Source: Bacillus norwichensis
GTDB lineage: Bacteria; Bacillota; Bacilli; Bacillales; Bacillaceae_C
Direction of reading: 5' to 3'
Length of the DNA: 47,327 bases
Assembly (NCBI RefSeq): GCF_014836955.1
Contig: NZ_JACSPV010000035.1
Coordinates: 1-47,327 of the forward strand
Below are positions 25,712-34,114 of the stretch, in pieces (the first letter of the stretch is position 1; each line of letters opens with the position of its first letter). The translations under genes and the position numbers were made by a program. Below the pieces are notes generated by a model. It was given only the letters and a program-made list of their open reading frames with translations. It searched no databases and had not been told where the DNA came from.

Positions 25712-26563
25712 TTGGGAATGAGGAAGCCAAATGATCGAAATAAAATAATAGATTTTGGAAAAGAGATGGCCAGAAGAATCAGTGATAATGACGTGACAGG
25801 CTTTGCCGCACAATTATCTTATTTTTTTCTTTTGTCGCTTTTTCCGATGTTGATTTTCCTGTTTACACTTCTGCCCTATACTCCGTTAACCCAGCAGGAT
25901 ATATTTTATCTAATTAGAGATTTTGCGCCCCAAGAAACCTATACAATGATTGAAAAAACCGTTTCTGAAGTCATGGATAATCGTAGCAGCGGCCTGCTGT
26001 CTGTTGGTTTTATTGCGACCCTTTGGTCAGCTTCAAAAGGAATGAATGCCCTGATGAAGTCTTTAAACAGAGCCTATAATGTGGAGGAAAAGCGATCTTT
26101 CATAGTTAGCAGGGGCTTATCCATTGTATTGACGGTAGCGATGATGTTCGTTTTTATTCTTGCTTTACTGTTGCCGGTTTTTGGAAAGCAGCTTGGAATG
26201 TTTATTTTCTCTTATCTAGGTATTTCGGGGGAGTTTTTGAAAATGTGGAACGTTGTAAGGTGGGTGCTGACACCATTTATTTTATTCTTGGTTTTTCTCA
26301 CGGTTTATTATTTAGCGCCTAGTATAAAGGTACGATATACAACTGCGGTGCCGGGGGCGGTTTTTGCCAGTGTTGGATGGATTATCGTTTCACTTGGATT
26401 TTCCTTTTATGTATCAAATTTTGGCAATTATACTGCGATGTATGGGAGTATTGGAACGATTATTATCATGATGCTGTGGTTTTATTTCTCTGCCATCATC
26501 ATTATGGTTGGAGGTGAAATAAACTCTTATTTTACGAATAAGCAGGGAAAATATGATGGATAA
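25712..26563 (+). CDS. yfkH: YihY/BrkB family membrane protein YfkH
   Basis: A 283-residue inner-membrane protein with about six helices. The N-terminal DNDVTGFAAQLSYFFLLSLFPMLIFLF is the YihY signature, followed by TLWSASKGMNALMKSLNRAYN and a C-terminal GEINSYF. The family was once mislabelled ribonuclease BN; its true role is unknown. GAGGGGG lies five bases before TTG 25712 and 11 before ATG 25718, so the TTG is taken. The stop overlaps the ORF frame of the next gene, whose true start is 35 bases further on; the two are probably co-transcribed. Confidence 0.88.
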   Translation: MGMRKPNDRNKIIDFGKEMARRISDNDVTGFAAQLSYFFLLSLFPMLIFLFTLLPYTPLTQQDIFYLIRDFAPQETYTMIEKTVSEVMDNRSSGLLSVGFIATLWSASKGMNALMKSLNRAYNVEEKRSFIVSRGLSIVLTVAMMFVFILALLLPVFGKQLGMFIFSYLGISGEFLKMWNVVRWVLTPFILFLVFLTVYYLAPSIKVRYTTAVPGAVFASVGWIIVSLGFSFYVSNFGNYTAMYGSIGTIIIMMLWFYFSAIIIMVGGEINSYFTNKQGKYDG

Positions 26564-26597
26564 CTTGGCTGGCAAGTCCATAAAGGAGGAATTTTGT

Positions 26598-26984
26598 ATG
26601 GAATTCAAAATGAAAGATGGCGGCTTTGTTGCAGAGCTCCCATATGGAAGACTAGATATATCAGGAGATGAAAACTATGGGTTCAGACCTTATCAATTAT
26701 TGGTTTCTTCTTTAGCAGTTTGCAGTGGAGGTATACTGCGCAATATATTGGAGAAAATGCGGTTAGACGTACAAGATATTCAAATTACTGCAGAAACGGA
26801 AAGGAACAGAAAAAAGGCCAATAGAGTTGAAAAGGTCACTTTGCATTTCAGGGTTACCGGGAAAGGGCTCAAACAGGAAAAACTTGAAAGAGTGATGGAG
26901 CTTACGAAAAAGCATTGTGCCATGGTTCAATCGGTTGAAGGCTCAATAGAGGTAACAGAAACATTTGAAATCATCGAGGTGTAA
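26598..26984 (+). CDS. OsmC/Ohr-family redox protein
   Basis: A 128-residue OsmC-like protein with the two conserved cysteines C42 (LAVCSGG) and C107 (KHCAMVQS), the pair that reduces organic hydroperoxides in OsmC/Ohr. Strand-rich N-terminus (FVAELPYGRLDISG). Start ATG 26598 has AAAGGAGG nine bases upstream; the open frame runs back into yfkH but without support. It lies between yfkH and the calcium/proton antiporter, so an envelope or stress function fits. Peroxide substrate not determined. Confidence 0.83.
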   Translation: MEFKMKDGGFVAELPYGRLDISGDENYGFRPYQLLVSSLAVCSGGILRNILEKMRLDVQDIQITAETERNRKKANRVEKVTLHFRVTGKGLKQEKLERVMELTKKHCAMVQSVEGSIEVTETFEIIEV

Positions 26985-27012
26985 GCAGCTTAGTTAGGAG
27001 GAGCTCGAAGGG

Positions 27013-28083
27013 ATGGTTCAGAAGCTATTTTTAATTTTGATTGTTGTGGGATTGCCATTGTCGGTTATTGGATCCGTATTGCATTGGCCAAGTACAGCCA
27101 TGTTTGGTATTTATTGTTTAACTATCATAGCACTTGCCGGAGTAATGGGGCGAGCGACTGAGAGTCTGTCAATCGTTGCTGGTCCACGCATTGGTGGATT
27201 ATTGAATGCCACATTTGGCAATGCAGTGGAGTTGATCATCTCTATATTTTCCTTGAAGGCAGGAATGATTGGAGTTGTTCTTGCTTCCTTGACGGGATCT
27301 GTCATTGGAAACTTGTTGCTGGTGGGAGGTCTATCCTTTTTTATTGGCGGTTTGAAATATAAACGGCAGGTATTCAGCATCTATGATGCGCGGCATAATG
27401 TAGGGTTATTAATGTTTGCGGTGATTGTTGCTTTTATGATTCCGGAATTATTCACGATCAATATGAATGATCAAAAAACGATGGCGCTAAGTATTGGTAT
27501 TTCTATTATTATGATCATTCTCTATTTGGCGGCTCTTTTTTTCAAACTGGTTACACATCGTGGTGTCTACCCTGCAACTTCACATCAGGAGGGGCAAGTT
27601 GCCAGCGAAGAGGAGGAGGTTCCAGAATGGTCCAAATGGAAAGCTATTATCATTCTTGCCCTCGCAACACTGGCAGTGGCTTACGTATCTGAAAAGCTTG
27701 TACACACTTTTACAGCGGTTGGTGAACAATTTGGCTGGTCAGAGCTATTTATTGGGGTTATTATCGTAGCTATTGTCGGAAATGCAGCCGAACATGCTTC
27801 CGCCATCATTATGGCTTATAAGAATAAGTTAGAGGTTGCTGTTGAAATTGCAATGGGTTCCACCCTTCAGATTGCTATGTTTGTGGCTCCGATTCTTGTA
27901 CTATCCTCATTGTTTTTTTCAAACAACATGCCGCTTGTATTTACAGTACCTGAGCTTGTGTCGATGGCGACGGCAGTTCTGCTTTCCGTTGTTATCATCA
28001 ATGATGGTGAATCGAATTGGTTTGAGGGGCTTACGATGCTGGCTGCTTATTTTATTATGGGTATCGGATTTTATTTGCTTTAA
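27013..28083 (+). CDS. chaA: Calcium/proton antiporter (CaCA family)
   Basis: A 356-residue cation exchanger with about eleven helices in two homologous halves. The alpha-repeat motifs are GNAVELIISIFSLKAG in half one and GNAAEHASAIIMAYKN in half two, carrying the ion-binding Glu residues. An acidic loop (QVASEEEEVPEWSKW) joins the halves. It matches B. subtilis ChaA/YfkE, which exports calcium. TAGGAGGAG precedes the ATG. It follows the OsmC gene by 28 bases and may belong to the same transcript. Confidence 0.9.
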   Translation: MVQKLFLILIVVGLPLSVIGSVLHWPSTAMFGIYCLTIIALAGVMGRATESLSIVAGPRIGGLLNATFGNAVELIISIFSLKAGMIGVVLASLTGSVIGNLLLVGGLSFFIGGLKYKRQVFSIYDARHNVGLLMFAVIVAFMIPELFTINMNDQKTMALSIGISIIMIILYLAALFFKLVTHRGVYPATSHQEGQVASEEEEVPEWSKWKAIIILALATLAVAYVSEKLVHTFTAVGEQFGWSELFIGVIIVAIVGNAAEHASAIIMAYKNKLEVAVEIAMGSTLQIAMFVAPILVLSSLFFSNNMPLVFTVPELVSMATAVLLSVVIINDGESNWFEGLTMLAAYFIMGIGFYLL

Positions 28084-28165
28084 CGGGGATAATCCTTCGG
28101 CTTTTTGAAAAAATAACTGTAAGATTATCTTTCAATGCCGCTTGCACGAAAGGAGCAAATGCAAC

Positions 28166-28969
28166 ATGAAACGGCATCAAATCGTCCTTAAGGTATTCAT
28201 TCTGTTGAGCTTAATAGCGATCCCGACAGCAGGAATGGCATCTAAAAAAGAGGACAGCAAAGAAAAAGGAGTAGAGGTCCCTTCCTCGGTTATAAACATC
28301 AGCAAAGAAAATACTTTTTCGAACCCTGCGCCTGATTTGCCGCGTTTACAGCCAAGCAGTTTTGCAAAGGACCTGCTGGAATCATCCAAGATAGAAATAG
28401 AAAATCCGAAACTGATCCGAATGCTGAATGAATCGGCAGCAACTAAATCACCACTTTCATTTGGTACTCGGGCAACCATTTATTTAGGTGAATGGCCGTT
28501 GAATTATAAGTCTCAAGAAACAACTCCAAATTGGCAATATCAAAAGGTTAATACAAATTTCTATGATAACCGCGGTGGAACTGGAAATTATCAAATACAT
28601 TATGTGCAGGAGGTTCAAAAGATCATCAAAGGTGGCCTCACTGCCAAGGTTGTCCAAATGGAAGATGTACAAAAAATGATGCAGCAAAAAGCGTTTAACA
28701 AGATTCAGCTGCCACTCGCTTTTGAAACAGCAGTTGGAGTAGGAACCAAGCATCATCAGCTTTACAACATACCCGTGGCACAAACAGGATATTTATATGC
28801 TTACGCACCAGCAGTACATGAAAAAGGCAGCCTGACCTTTGGAGAGGTCTATTTAGTCTTAAAGGGTTCGAAACACCGGATTGTTGTTAAAAATGTTACC
28901 TCACAGGAAATAGGTGCCTGGATACCCATCCAGGATCATTTAAGCTTTTCTTTTGAAGCCAGGCAATGA
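28166..28969 (+). CDS. yfkD: YfkD-family exported protein
   Basis: A 267-residue protein with a signal peptide (MKRHQIVLKVFILLSLIAIPTAG) and a mostly beta-rich body, matching the YfkD family that follows chaA in Bacillus. No catalytic motif is visible; role unknown. The start is ATG 28166, ten bases after AAAGGAG; the frame extends 8 codons further up. The stop codon lies in the loop of the following terminator hairpin, a tight arrangement. Confidence 0.85.
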   Translation: MKRHQIVLKVFILLSLIAIPTAGMASKKEDSKEKGVEVPSSVINISKENTFSNPAPDLPRLQPSSFAKDLLESSKIEIENPKLIRMLNESAATKSPLSFGTRATIYLGEWPLNYKSQETTPNWQYQKVNTNFYDNRGGTGNYQIHYVQEVQKIIKGGLTAKVVQMEDVQKMMQQKAFNKIQLPLAFETAVGVGTKHHQLYNIPVAQTGYLYAYAPAVHEKGSLTFGEVYLVLKGSKHRIVVKNVTSQEIGAWIPIQDHLSFSFEARQ

Positions 28970-28984
28970 ATGCCTGGCTTTTTT
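28956..28984 (+). terminator. Terminator overlapping the yfkD stop
   Basis: AAGCCAGGCA pairs perfectly with TGCCTGGCTT around ATGAA, followed by TTTT. The TGA stop of yfkD is in the loop. Confidence 0.85.
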
Positions 28985-29010
28985 ACGAAAAAATAGCTGA
29001 AGTATTTTAT

Positions 29011-29134
29011 ATACCTAGCTGCGCCGCCGTACAGGAAGTACTAGTGCAAGCGAGGCGACAGACGTCGCATTCTGAGCCTGCTGGTGTCATCGCGAAAGTT
29101 TATTCAGGAAGATGTGCTTCTACGGCACAGCTTT
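29011..29134. repeat. Dispersed repeat family B, copy B1
   Basis: The core 29092-29134 (GCGAAAGTTTATTCAGGAAG, then ATGTGCTTCTACGGCACAGC) closely matches 43931-43974. The upstream part (ACAGGAAGTACT ... GTCGCATTCTGAGCC) matches 44363-44400. TGTGC-TTCTACG-GCACA forms a hairpin. No credible gene is seen in 28985-29388. Confidence 0.55.
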
Positions 29135-29388
29135 CCCTCGTAATAAAGCTGAATGGAGCGACGATTCAAGAAAGCTTTTCGAAAATTGAAATGATCAGCT
29201 TTTCTGTGGTAGCTGAGTACCTTTATCAAAATGTCCCTTGTCGACTAAGGCTTGGACTTTTGTTTTTCTTATTAGGATATTGAAAAGGGTGAACATCCTT
29301 CGTTTTTCACATGGAAAAGTCCACCACGGATGAATCCTCCCGCAATGGAAAAATCTAAGGGAAAAGAGTGAAAGGAGGATGAGTATTT

Positions 29389-30186
29389 ATGAAACGCTGG
29401 CTGTTATTATCATCTCTGTTTTTCCTGTTTTTTTTCCAAGCGAACGCAGCAGAGTCCATATCCAATAGCTCAATTCATTGGGGATTTAAGAAAGGAAGCG
29501 ATGGGAAGCAAGCAGAGGCCGGAGAAGCCTATGATAATCTGCTGGAAAAATATGGTGCTTTTTATAAAGGAAATGCGAAAGACAAGGTTTTGTATTTAAC
29601 CTTCGATAACGGTTATGAAAATGGTTATACGGAAAAAGTGTTAGATGTGTTGAAAGCTGAGAAGGTTCCCGCCGCTTTTTTTGTGACGGGTCATTATTTG
29701 GAAAGTGCTCCGGACCTGGCAAAGCGGATTGTAGAGGAAGGTCACATCATTGGAAACCATTCATGGAACCATCCGGACATGACGAATATCAGTGATGAAA
29801 AGATTCAGGAAGAATTAGAAAGAGTAAAGGAAAAAACAGCTGGTTTAACAGGTCAGACCGAAATGCAGTATTTACGTCCACCTCGTGGAATTTTGAGTGA
29901 AAGAACCTTAAAAGTTACAAGGGAGCAGGGTTACATTCATGTTCTTTGGTCTCTTGCCTACAAAGATTGGCAGACAGATCAGCAAAAAGGCTGGAAGCAT
30001 GCTTACGACAATATTATGGCCCAAGTTCATCCAGGGGCAGTCATGCTGTTACACTCTGTATCAAAAGACAATGCAGATGCATTGGAAAAAGTCATCAAGG
30101 ATTTAAAGAAAGATGGGTATACGTTCAAAAGTTTGGACGATTATATGTTGAGAGAAAAAATCAAAAACCCGATTATGTCATATTAA
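29389..30186 (+). CDS. pdaA: Polysaccharide deacetylase PdaA (cortex delta-lactam)
   Basis: A 265-residue exported enzyme. Signal peptide 1-20 (ending ANA-AES), then a NodB domain about 65-250. Catalytic base D73 and metal residues H124 and H128 are at the same positions as in B. subtilis; TFDNGYE carries Asn at 74 instead of the usual second Asp, the known PdaA trait. It deacetylates N-acetylmuramic acid so that muramic delta-lactam can form in spore cortex, needed for germination. AAAGGAGG precedes ATG. It is monocistronic, closed by a terminator. A SigG promoter was not clearly seen. Confidence 0.94.
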   Translation: MKRWLLLSSLFFLFFFQANAAESISNSSIHWGFKKGSDGKQAEAGEAYDNLLEKYGAFYKGNAKDKVLYLTFDNGYENGYTEKVLDVLKAEKVPAAFFVTGHYLESAPDLAKRIVEEGHIIGNHSWNHPDMTNISDEKIQEELERVKEKTAGLTGQTEMQYLRPPRGILSERTLKVTREQGYIHVLWSLAYKDWQTDQQKGWKHAYDNIMAQVHPGAVMLLHSVSKDNADALEKVIKDLKKDGYTFKSLDDYMLREKIKNPIMSY

Positions 30187-30191
30187 GGATT

Positions 30192-30217
30192 AGGACAGGC
30201 TGAGTGCCTGTCCTTTA
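30192..30217 (+). terminator. Terminator of pdaA
   Basis: AGGACAGGC pairs perfectly with GCCTGTCCT around TGAGT, then TTTA. Confidence 0.75.
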
Positions 30218-30296
30218 CTATGTTACCGACCAACTTCATAAATAAAAGAAAGTTTTTGGAGGCATTCTCTGGCGTGGACAGTAAAAGCTAATTTTT

Positions 30297-30325
30297 CGGA
30301 CAGTATTTCTCGTTTTTGGTATAGT
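30297..30325 (+). promoter_or_regulatory. Candidate promoter upstream of the glycosylase gene
   Basis: CGGACA, 17 bases, TATAGT. The octamer GGACAGTA occurs three times (30276, 30298, 30359) around it, spaced 22 and 61 bases, and could be an operator. Confidence 0.4.
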
Positions 30326-30399
30326 AATCGTTTCAAACTGGCTAGTATATTCATGCTAGGACAGTACGTTTTTGCAAATAAAAAGGTACAGTGTAAAAT

Positions 30400-30429
30400 G
30401 AAGACAGTTCCAATTGGAGCTGTCTTTTA
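30400..30429 (+). terminator. Leader hairpin before the glycosylase gene
   Basis: AAGACAG-TTCC-AATT-GGAG-CTGTCTT with TTT after it. It lies between the candidate promoter and the start codon, so it could act as an attenuator. Confidence 0.45.
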
Positions 30430-30454
30430 CCAATGAAAAAAGGATGATGGCTGT

Positions 30455-31324
30455 ATGTGGGAGGAAGAAGCTGTAATAGAAGGGCCTTATCATTTTGACC
30501 TTGCTTTGGAGAGACTGGCCAAAGATCCATTGAATAAAGTTGACAGAGTTGCACGGCTTATCCGTATGCCGATTTATGAGAAGGAGCCGGAAGTGGCCGA
30601 AATTCAAGCGGTTGGTACAGTTGATCAGCCTGCTTTTATTGTCAGAGGGAGCAGTCTTCAGACAAAACAGCAGGTGATGGATAGAACGTCTACTGTTTTT
30701 CAATGGAATCTTCCGCTTATGAAAGTTCATGAGCATTTTTCAAAAACAGCACTGAATGGTATTTTTGAACAGCATTTTGGCACGCCGATTGTAAGGGAAT
30801 TTTCGCTGTTTTCTGCTTTGATAAGGCCAATTATCCATCAACAGGTAAATATGTCTTTTGCAATATCCCTGACTGAGCAATTCGTGAAAACATTTGGATT
30901 TGAAATAGAGGGTGCTCCCTTTTTTCCAAATCCTGAAAAGGTTGCAGCATTAGATGTCACTGAATTGAGAAATTTGCGATTCAGCCAGCGGAAAGCAGAA
31001 TATATCATTGATCTTTCGAAGATGATTGTCAATGGAGAGCTGAATCTTGAAGAGTTGGCGAAAAAACCGGATGAAGAAGTAATCAAAGAATTGGTGAAAA
31101 TCAGAGGGATAGGCCCATGGACTGCGCAAAGCTTTTTATTGTTTGGTCTAGGGAGAAGGAATCTGTTTCCAATGGCCGATATCGGTTTGCAAAATGCGAT
31201 TAAAAATCTGTATCAGTTGGACAGAAAGCCTACATACGAGGAAATGGAAAAGTTCAGTAAAGAATGGCATCCTTATTTAAGTTATGCGTCATTCTATTTG
31301 TGGAGGAGTATTGAGACCAATTAG
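30455..31324 (+). CDS. alkA: AlkA-type DNA-3-methyladenine glycosylase (YfjP)
   Basis: A 289-residue helix-hairpin-helix DNA glycosylase that removes alkylated purines. Residues about 105-280 form the HhH domain: IIHQQVNMSFA, the hairpin VKIRGIGPWTAQSFLLFG (about 212-229) and the catalytic Asp in FPMADIGLQ (about 238). The N-terminal part corresponds to the AlkA-like beta domain. AAAAGGATG lies about ten bases before ATG. In B. subtilis yfjP also neighbours pdaA (yfjS). Its leader carries a hairpin and repeated GGACAGTA boxes, hinting at regulation. Confidence 0.88.
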   Translation: MWEEEAVIEGPYHFDLALERLAKDPLNKVDRVARLIRMPIYEKEPEVAEIQAVGTVDQPAFIVRGSSLQTKQQVMDRTSTVFQWNLPLMKVHEHFSKTALNGIFEQHFGTPIVREFSLFSALIRPIIHQQVNMSFAISLTEQFVKTFGFEIEGAPFFPNPEKVAALDVTELRNLRFSQRKAEYIIDLSKMIVNGELNLEELAKKPDEEVIKELVKIRGIGPWTAQSFLLFGLGRRNLFPMADIGLQNAIKNLYQLDRKPTYEEMEKFSKEWHPYLSYASFYLWRSIETN

Positions 31325-31359
31325 GGGGAACAAGTGCTGATTTGACGCAGACTGTCTAT

Positions 31360-31496
31360 ACGTCGGTGGTATTTGGCTCTGTAAGGGTAAATCTAGTGCA
31401 ACTAATTTTGATTTCGGGCCTGGGGTCAATAGGGAATACGCCGAACAAATTGAAGTAATGTGGCCTTATCGCGGAGGAGTGGTACTTGGCTCCGAG
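31360..31496. repeat. Paired GTGGTAYTTGGCTC units in intergenic DNA
   Basis: Two similar blocks, GGTGGTATTTGGCTCTG near 31365 and AGTGGTACTTGGCTCCG near 31479, lie about 115 bases apart. No gene is recognised; their nature is unknown. Confidence 0.35.
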
Positions 31497-31510
31497 GTTG
31501 AATAATAAAC

Positions 31511-31543
31511 AAAAATAGGACGGCGTGCAGCCATCCTATTTTT
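31511..31543. terminator. Terminator of yfhD
   Basis: A 14-bp stem (AAAAATAGGACGGC with GCCATCCTATTTTT, one G-U on the minus strand) around GTGCA. Its arm overlaps the yfhD stop codon. Confidence 0.8.
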
Positions 31544-31715
31544 GCTTAGCTCTTTTATCCGCAGCTTCAGATTTTGCCAATGCCTTTAGATCCTCCTGGT
31601 CCGCAAGTTCCCTGGAAAATTCGATATCACGTCCGTCACTTTTTAATTGCTTTGGCACTTGCGATAGCTTTTGTTTGTTTTTGTCATGGTTTTTTTGGTT
31701 TTGTGAGCGTACCAT
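31536..31715 (-). CDS. yfhD: YfhD family small protein
   Basis: A 59-residue hydrophilic protein, MVRSQNQKNHDKNKQKLSQV at the start, then PKQLKSDGRDIEFSRELADQ and a Lys/Ala-rich end. It matches the YfhD family of spore-formers. AAAAAGGAG lies eight bases before ATG. The role is unknown; composition and neighbours (yfhE, sspK, sspE) suggest a spore-associated protein. It is transcribed in the minus direction after yfhE and ends in a strong terminator. Confidence 0.82.
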   Translation of the reverse strand: MVRSQNQKNHDKNKQKLSQVPKQLKSDGRDIEFSRELADQEDLKALAKSEAADKRAKQK

Positions 31716-31800
31716 AATTCAAACTCCTTTTTCTGAGCATTTGCAGATTTGCCTGCCATTATATTATTTGCCGCATAATTTTTTTCACTCATGAAAAAAG

Positions 31801-31923
31801 CTACCTGCGTCCTTTATGTGTGTAACCACCGGCCTGATCCGCGCGCTTGAACTCGCGCTGGTAAAGTACCTCCTGAGTTGCTGAAAGCTTTGTTCGTGAT
31901 TTGTAATCCTGCTTTTTCTTCAA
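31801..31923 (-). CDS. yfhE: YfhE family small protein
   Basis: A 40-residue basic protein from a TTG start with AGGAGGTG six bases upstream. Sequence MKKKQDYKSRTKLSATQEVL, then YQREFKRADQAGGYTHKGRR, matching the YfhE family. Function unknown. It lies upstream of yfhD on the same strand and divergent from recX, as in B. subtilis. It is easily missed because of its size and TTG start. Confidence 0.78.
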   Translation of the reverse strand: MKKKQDYKSRTKLSATQEVLYQREFKRADQAGGYTHKGRR

Positions 31924-32040
31924 CTTGGACACCTCCTAAGGAATTAATAACATCTTTGCCTTTGGGAGCCAATCTAATACAGCCAGGTATCGGTCATTTA
32001 TGATAAAATAAAAATGAATATATAGACGAGGGTGAACAAT

Positions 32041-32844
32041 ATGCCCATTATCACAAAAATATCTGTTCAGAAGAAAAATCAAAGCCGTTACAATATATTT
32101 CTTGATAATGTTTATGCTTTTGCTGTGGATGAAGATATTCTAATCAAATATCATCTTACAAAGGGGAAGGAATTGCTGGAGCAGGATTTATTCAAGGTTC
32201 AGTATGAAGATGAGATTCGAAAAGCCTATCATTTAGCCATTCAATTTTTATCATACCGCATGCGATCGGCACTTGAAATCCGGACCCATCTGCAAAAAAA
32301 GGAATATCTTGATTCCATTATTGATGTTGTTTTAAAGGAATTAGCCACACAAAAATACATTGATGACTTGGAATTTGCCAAAGCTTATGTGCGGACATAT
32401 GCTAATTCTGGAAAAAAAGGGCCGCTTGTACTTAAACGCGAGCTTGTAGGCAAAGGGATTACCGAAGGAAAGATAAATGAAGCATTAGCTGAATACAATA
32501 AAGAAAAGCAAATTACAGATGCGATCCATTTAGGCAACAAGTTTGCCGCTCAAAACAAAAAGCTTTCTGAACGAATGCTTAAACAAAAGTTGGAATATAC
32601 ATTGTCAATTAAAGGCTTCCCTTCAGAAATTATTCAGGCGGCAATGGGTGGAATCGAATATGAAGTAGATGAAGAGCTTGAATGGGAAGCTCTAAGGACA
32701 GAAGCAGAAAAAATGAAACGGCGATACAATAAATATATAGGTTACGAATATAGACAGCGGATGCAGCAGGCCCTGTTCCGTAAAGGATATTCTATGGATA
32801 TGATCAGCCGATTTTTAGAAAACGATGCAGCCAAAGATGAATAA
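32041..32844 (+). CDS. recX: RecA modulator RecX
   Basis: A 267-residue RecX, built of repeated three-helix units: YRMRSALEIRTHLQKKEYLDS near residue 75, RTYANSGKKGPLVLKRELVGKGI near 120 and the C-terminal YEYRQRMQQALFRKGYSMDMIS. It binds RecA filaments and limits or modulates strand exchange. GAGGGTG lies seven bases before ATG 32041, preferred over GTG 32032. Its length equals that of long Firmicutes RecX. It overlaps the ORF frame of yfhH, which begins 17 bases after its stop. Confidence 0.93.
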   Translation: MPIITKISVQKKNQSRYNIFLDNVYAFAVDEDILIKYHLTKGKELLEQDLFKVQYEDEIRKAYHLAIQFLSYRMRSALEIRTHLQKKEYLDSIIDVVLKELATQKYIDDLEFAKAYVRTYANSGKKGPLVLKRELVGKGITEGKINEALAEYNKEKQITDAIHLGNKFAAQNKKLSERMLKQKLEYTLSIKGFPSEIIQAAMGGIEYEVDEELEWEALRTEAEKMKRRYNKYIGYEYRQRMQQALFRKGYSMDMISRFLENDAAKDE

Positions 32845-32860
32845 GGATGGGGTGCTGAGA

Positions 32861-33175
32861 ATGGAAAATGAAAAAAGATATAGTCAAATGACTGAAGAAG
32901 AACTAAAAAAAGAAATTTCGCTTATGACTGAAAAGGCCCGTAAAGCTGAGCAAATGGGCATGGTGAATGAGTTTGCTGTTTGCGAACGAAAAGCGGTCAT
33001 GGCCAAAGCTTATTTATTAAATCCAGAGACATTTAAACCTGGAGAGATATACGCAATTGAAGGTGACCCTGGGGCTTATTTTAAAATTGACTACATGAAT
33101 GGAGTTTTTGCTTGGGGCTATCGTTTGGGAGGTTCGGGAAAAGAAGAGGCTTTGCCGATTTCAGTACTGAGATAA
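32861..33175 (+). CDS. yfhH: DUF1811 protein YfhH
   Basis: A 104-residue protein, same length as B. subtilis YfhH. An N-terminal helical half (MENEKRYSQMTEEELKKEIS) precedes a C-terminal beta half with PETFKPGEIYAIEGDPGAYF and YMNGVFAWGYRLG. Function unknown. GGGGTG lies six bases before ATG 32861. It follows recX by 17 bases, consistent with one transcript, and ends at the terminator at 33180-33207. Confidence 0.9.
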   Translation: MENEKRYSQMTEEELKKEISLMTEKARKAEQMGMVNEFAVCERKAVMAKAYLLNPETFKPGEIYAIEGDPGAYFKIDYMNGVFAWGYRLGGSGKEEALPISVLR

Positions 33176-33179
33176 AATG

Positions 33180-33207
33180 AGCACAGCGATCCAATTACCG
33201 CTGTGCT
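33180..33207. terminator. Terminator between yfhH and the YpzG-like gene
   Basis: AGCACAGCG pairs with CGCTGTGCT around ATCCAATTAC, then TGATTATTTTT. It sits between convergent genes. Confidence 0.75.
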
Positions 33208-33235
33208 GATTATTTTTATGGAGATGTTTGAGAAG

Positions 33236-33397
33236 TCAGCGTTTGTATCGTTTGACAGCATCTTTCTCTAATATTATTTTTTCCTGCGTTTGCTGTGTCT
33301 GTCCGTTTACTTGGGACCCGTCGTGTTTTGGACGGTACCAACCTCGGTTAAACGGTGTAAGGTTACGGTTCAAATGAGAATTTTGATCTTTTTGCAC
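33236..33397 (-). CDS. YpzG-like small spore protein
   Basis: A 53-residue polar protein from GTG 33397 with AAGGGAGG seven bases upstream. The open frame runs to an ATG at 33433 that overlaps sspK and lacks a ribosome site. The core FNRGWYRPKHDGSQVNGQTQ resembles the YpzG family of small spore-former proteins. It follows sspK by 19 bases on the same strand, so the two are probably expressed together late in sporulation. Confidence 0.68.
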   Translation of the reverse strand: MQKDQNSHLNRNLTPFNRGWYRPKHDGSQVNGQTQQTQEKIILEKDAVKRYKR

Positions 33398-33416
33398 AAT
33401 CCAGCCTCCCTTATCA

Positions 33417-33584
33417 TTATGGTTGTCGCTCATCTTTTCTGGCGCCGGATGCTCTCATTCTTCCTTGCGGATCTGTATTTATTGTACCGTTGGCGCGTTT
33501 AGATCCATATTCGGGTTTTGCACGGGGTTCGCCCTCAAACCTGTGATTATTGCCGTATGGGAAATCTTTTGCTTTGTTGCGCAA
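33417..33584 (-). CDS. sspK: Small acid-soluble spore protein SspK
   Basis: A 55-residue protein closely resembling Ssp[21 protein letters not shown], then [29 protein letters not shown] start with TTGGAGG seven bases upstream; a TTG at 33599 overlaps that site. Minor SASPs of this kind are made in the forespore and degraded at germination. Divergent from yfhJ and upstream of the YpzG-like gene. Confidence 0.88.
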   Translation of the reverse strand: MRNKAKDFPYGNNHRFEGEPRAKPEYGSKRANGTINTDPQGRMRASGARKDERQP

Positions 33585-33676
33585 TGTTATCGCCTCCAAT
33601 ATGTGCGGGAAAATGCCGCATACTGTTATTTTGACTTTAGATTTAAAAAATACGACTGGAAAAAGGAGCGAGTTTC

Positions 33677-33946
33677 ATGAATGATTACTATGAAAGGTTA
33701 ACCAGTCTGTTAATGGAAAAAAACCCTAGGCTTTCTTATAAAAGAGCAAGGACATGGGTGGAATTATTTTGGGAGGATTTTGAAACGACATATGCCAAGG
33801 CAGGAAGAGAATATCAAGGAAAAGCAGTCGCTGAAAAAGTGGTTAGAACATGGGTGATTCAATATGGGGACAAATTGCATGATTTTGCCGCACTGAACCC
33901 TAAATATGCTCATATGTTGAGTGACGAGGAAGACATACTCCATTAA
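33677..33946 (+). CDS. yfhJ: WVELL protein YfhJ
   Basis: An 89-residue helical protein with the signature RARTWVELFWEDFETTYAKAG (WVELL family) and a C-terminal KYAHMLSDEEDILH. AAAAAGGAG lies eight bases before ATG. Function unknown; found across Bacillus in the same yfh cluster. A perfect terminator follows directly. Confidence 0.88.
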   Translation: MNDYYERLTSLLMEKNPRLSYKRARTWVELFWEDFETTYAKAGREYQGKAVAEKVVRTWVIQYGDKLHDFAALNPKYAHMLSDEEDILH

Positions 33947-33948
33947 AA

Positions 33949-33980
33949 AAAGTGCTGAAAAAATTTTTTCAGCACTTTAA
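33949..33980 (+). terminator. Terminator of yfhJ
   Basis: AAGTGCTGAAAAAA pairs perfectly with TTTTTTCAGCACTT, overlapping the end of the gene; a T-poor tail follows. Confidence 0.75.
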
Positions 33981-34114
33981 AAAGTTTATAATATGCAAAG
34001 GCAGGCGAAGGAAGGATGTTAAAGAATAGCGAATTATTTTGAAAGTCGCTGTACCATCTTCTTTGTTTGTCTCCCTTTTCCGAGGGTCACTTGCTGTACT
34101 TTTATCGTTCAAAA

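Noticed and set aside
28966-29283. 105-codon open frame after yfkD
   Set aside because: It starts inside the yfkD terminator, has no ribosome binding site and reads through repeat B; composition is not protein-like.
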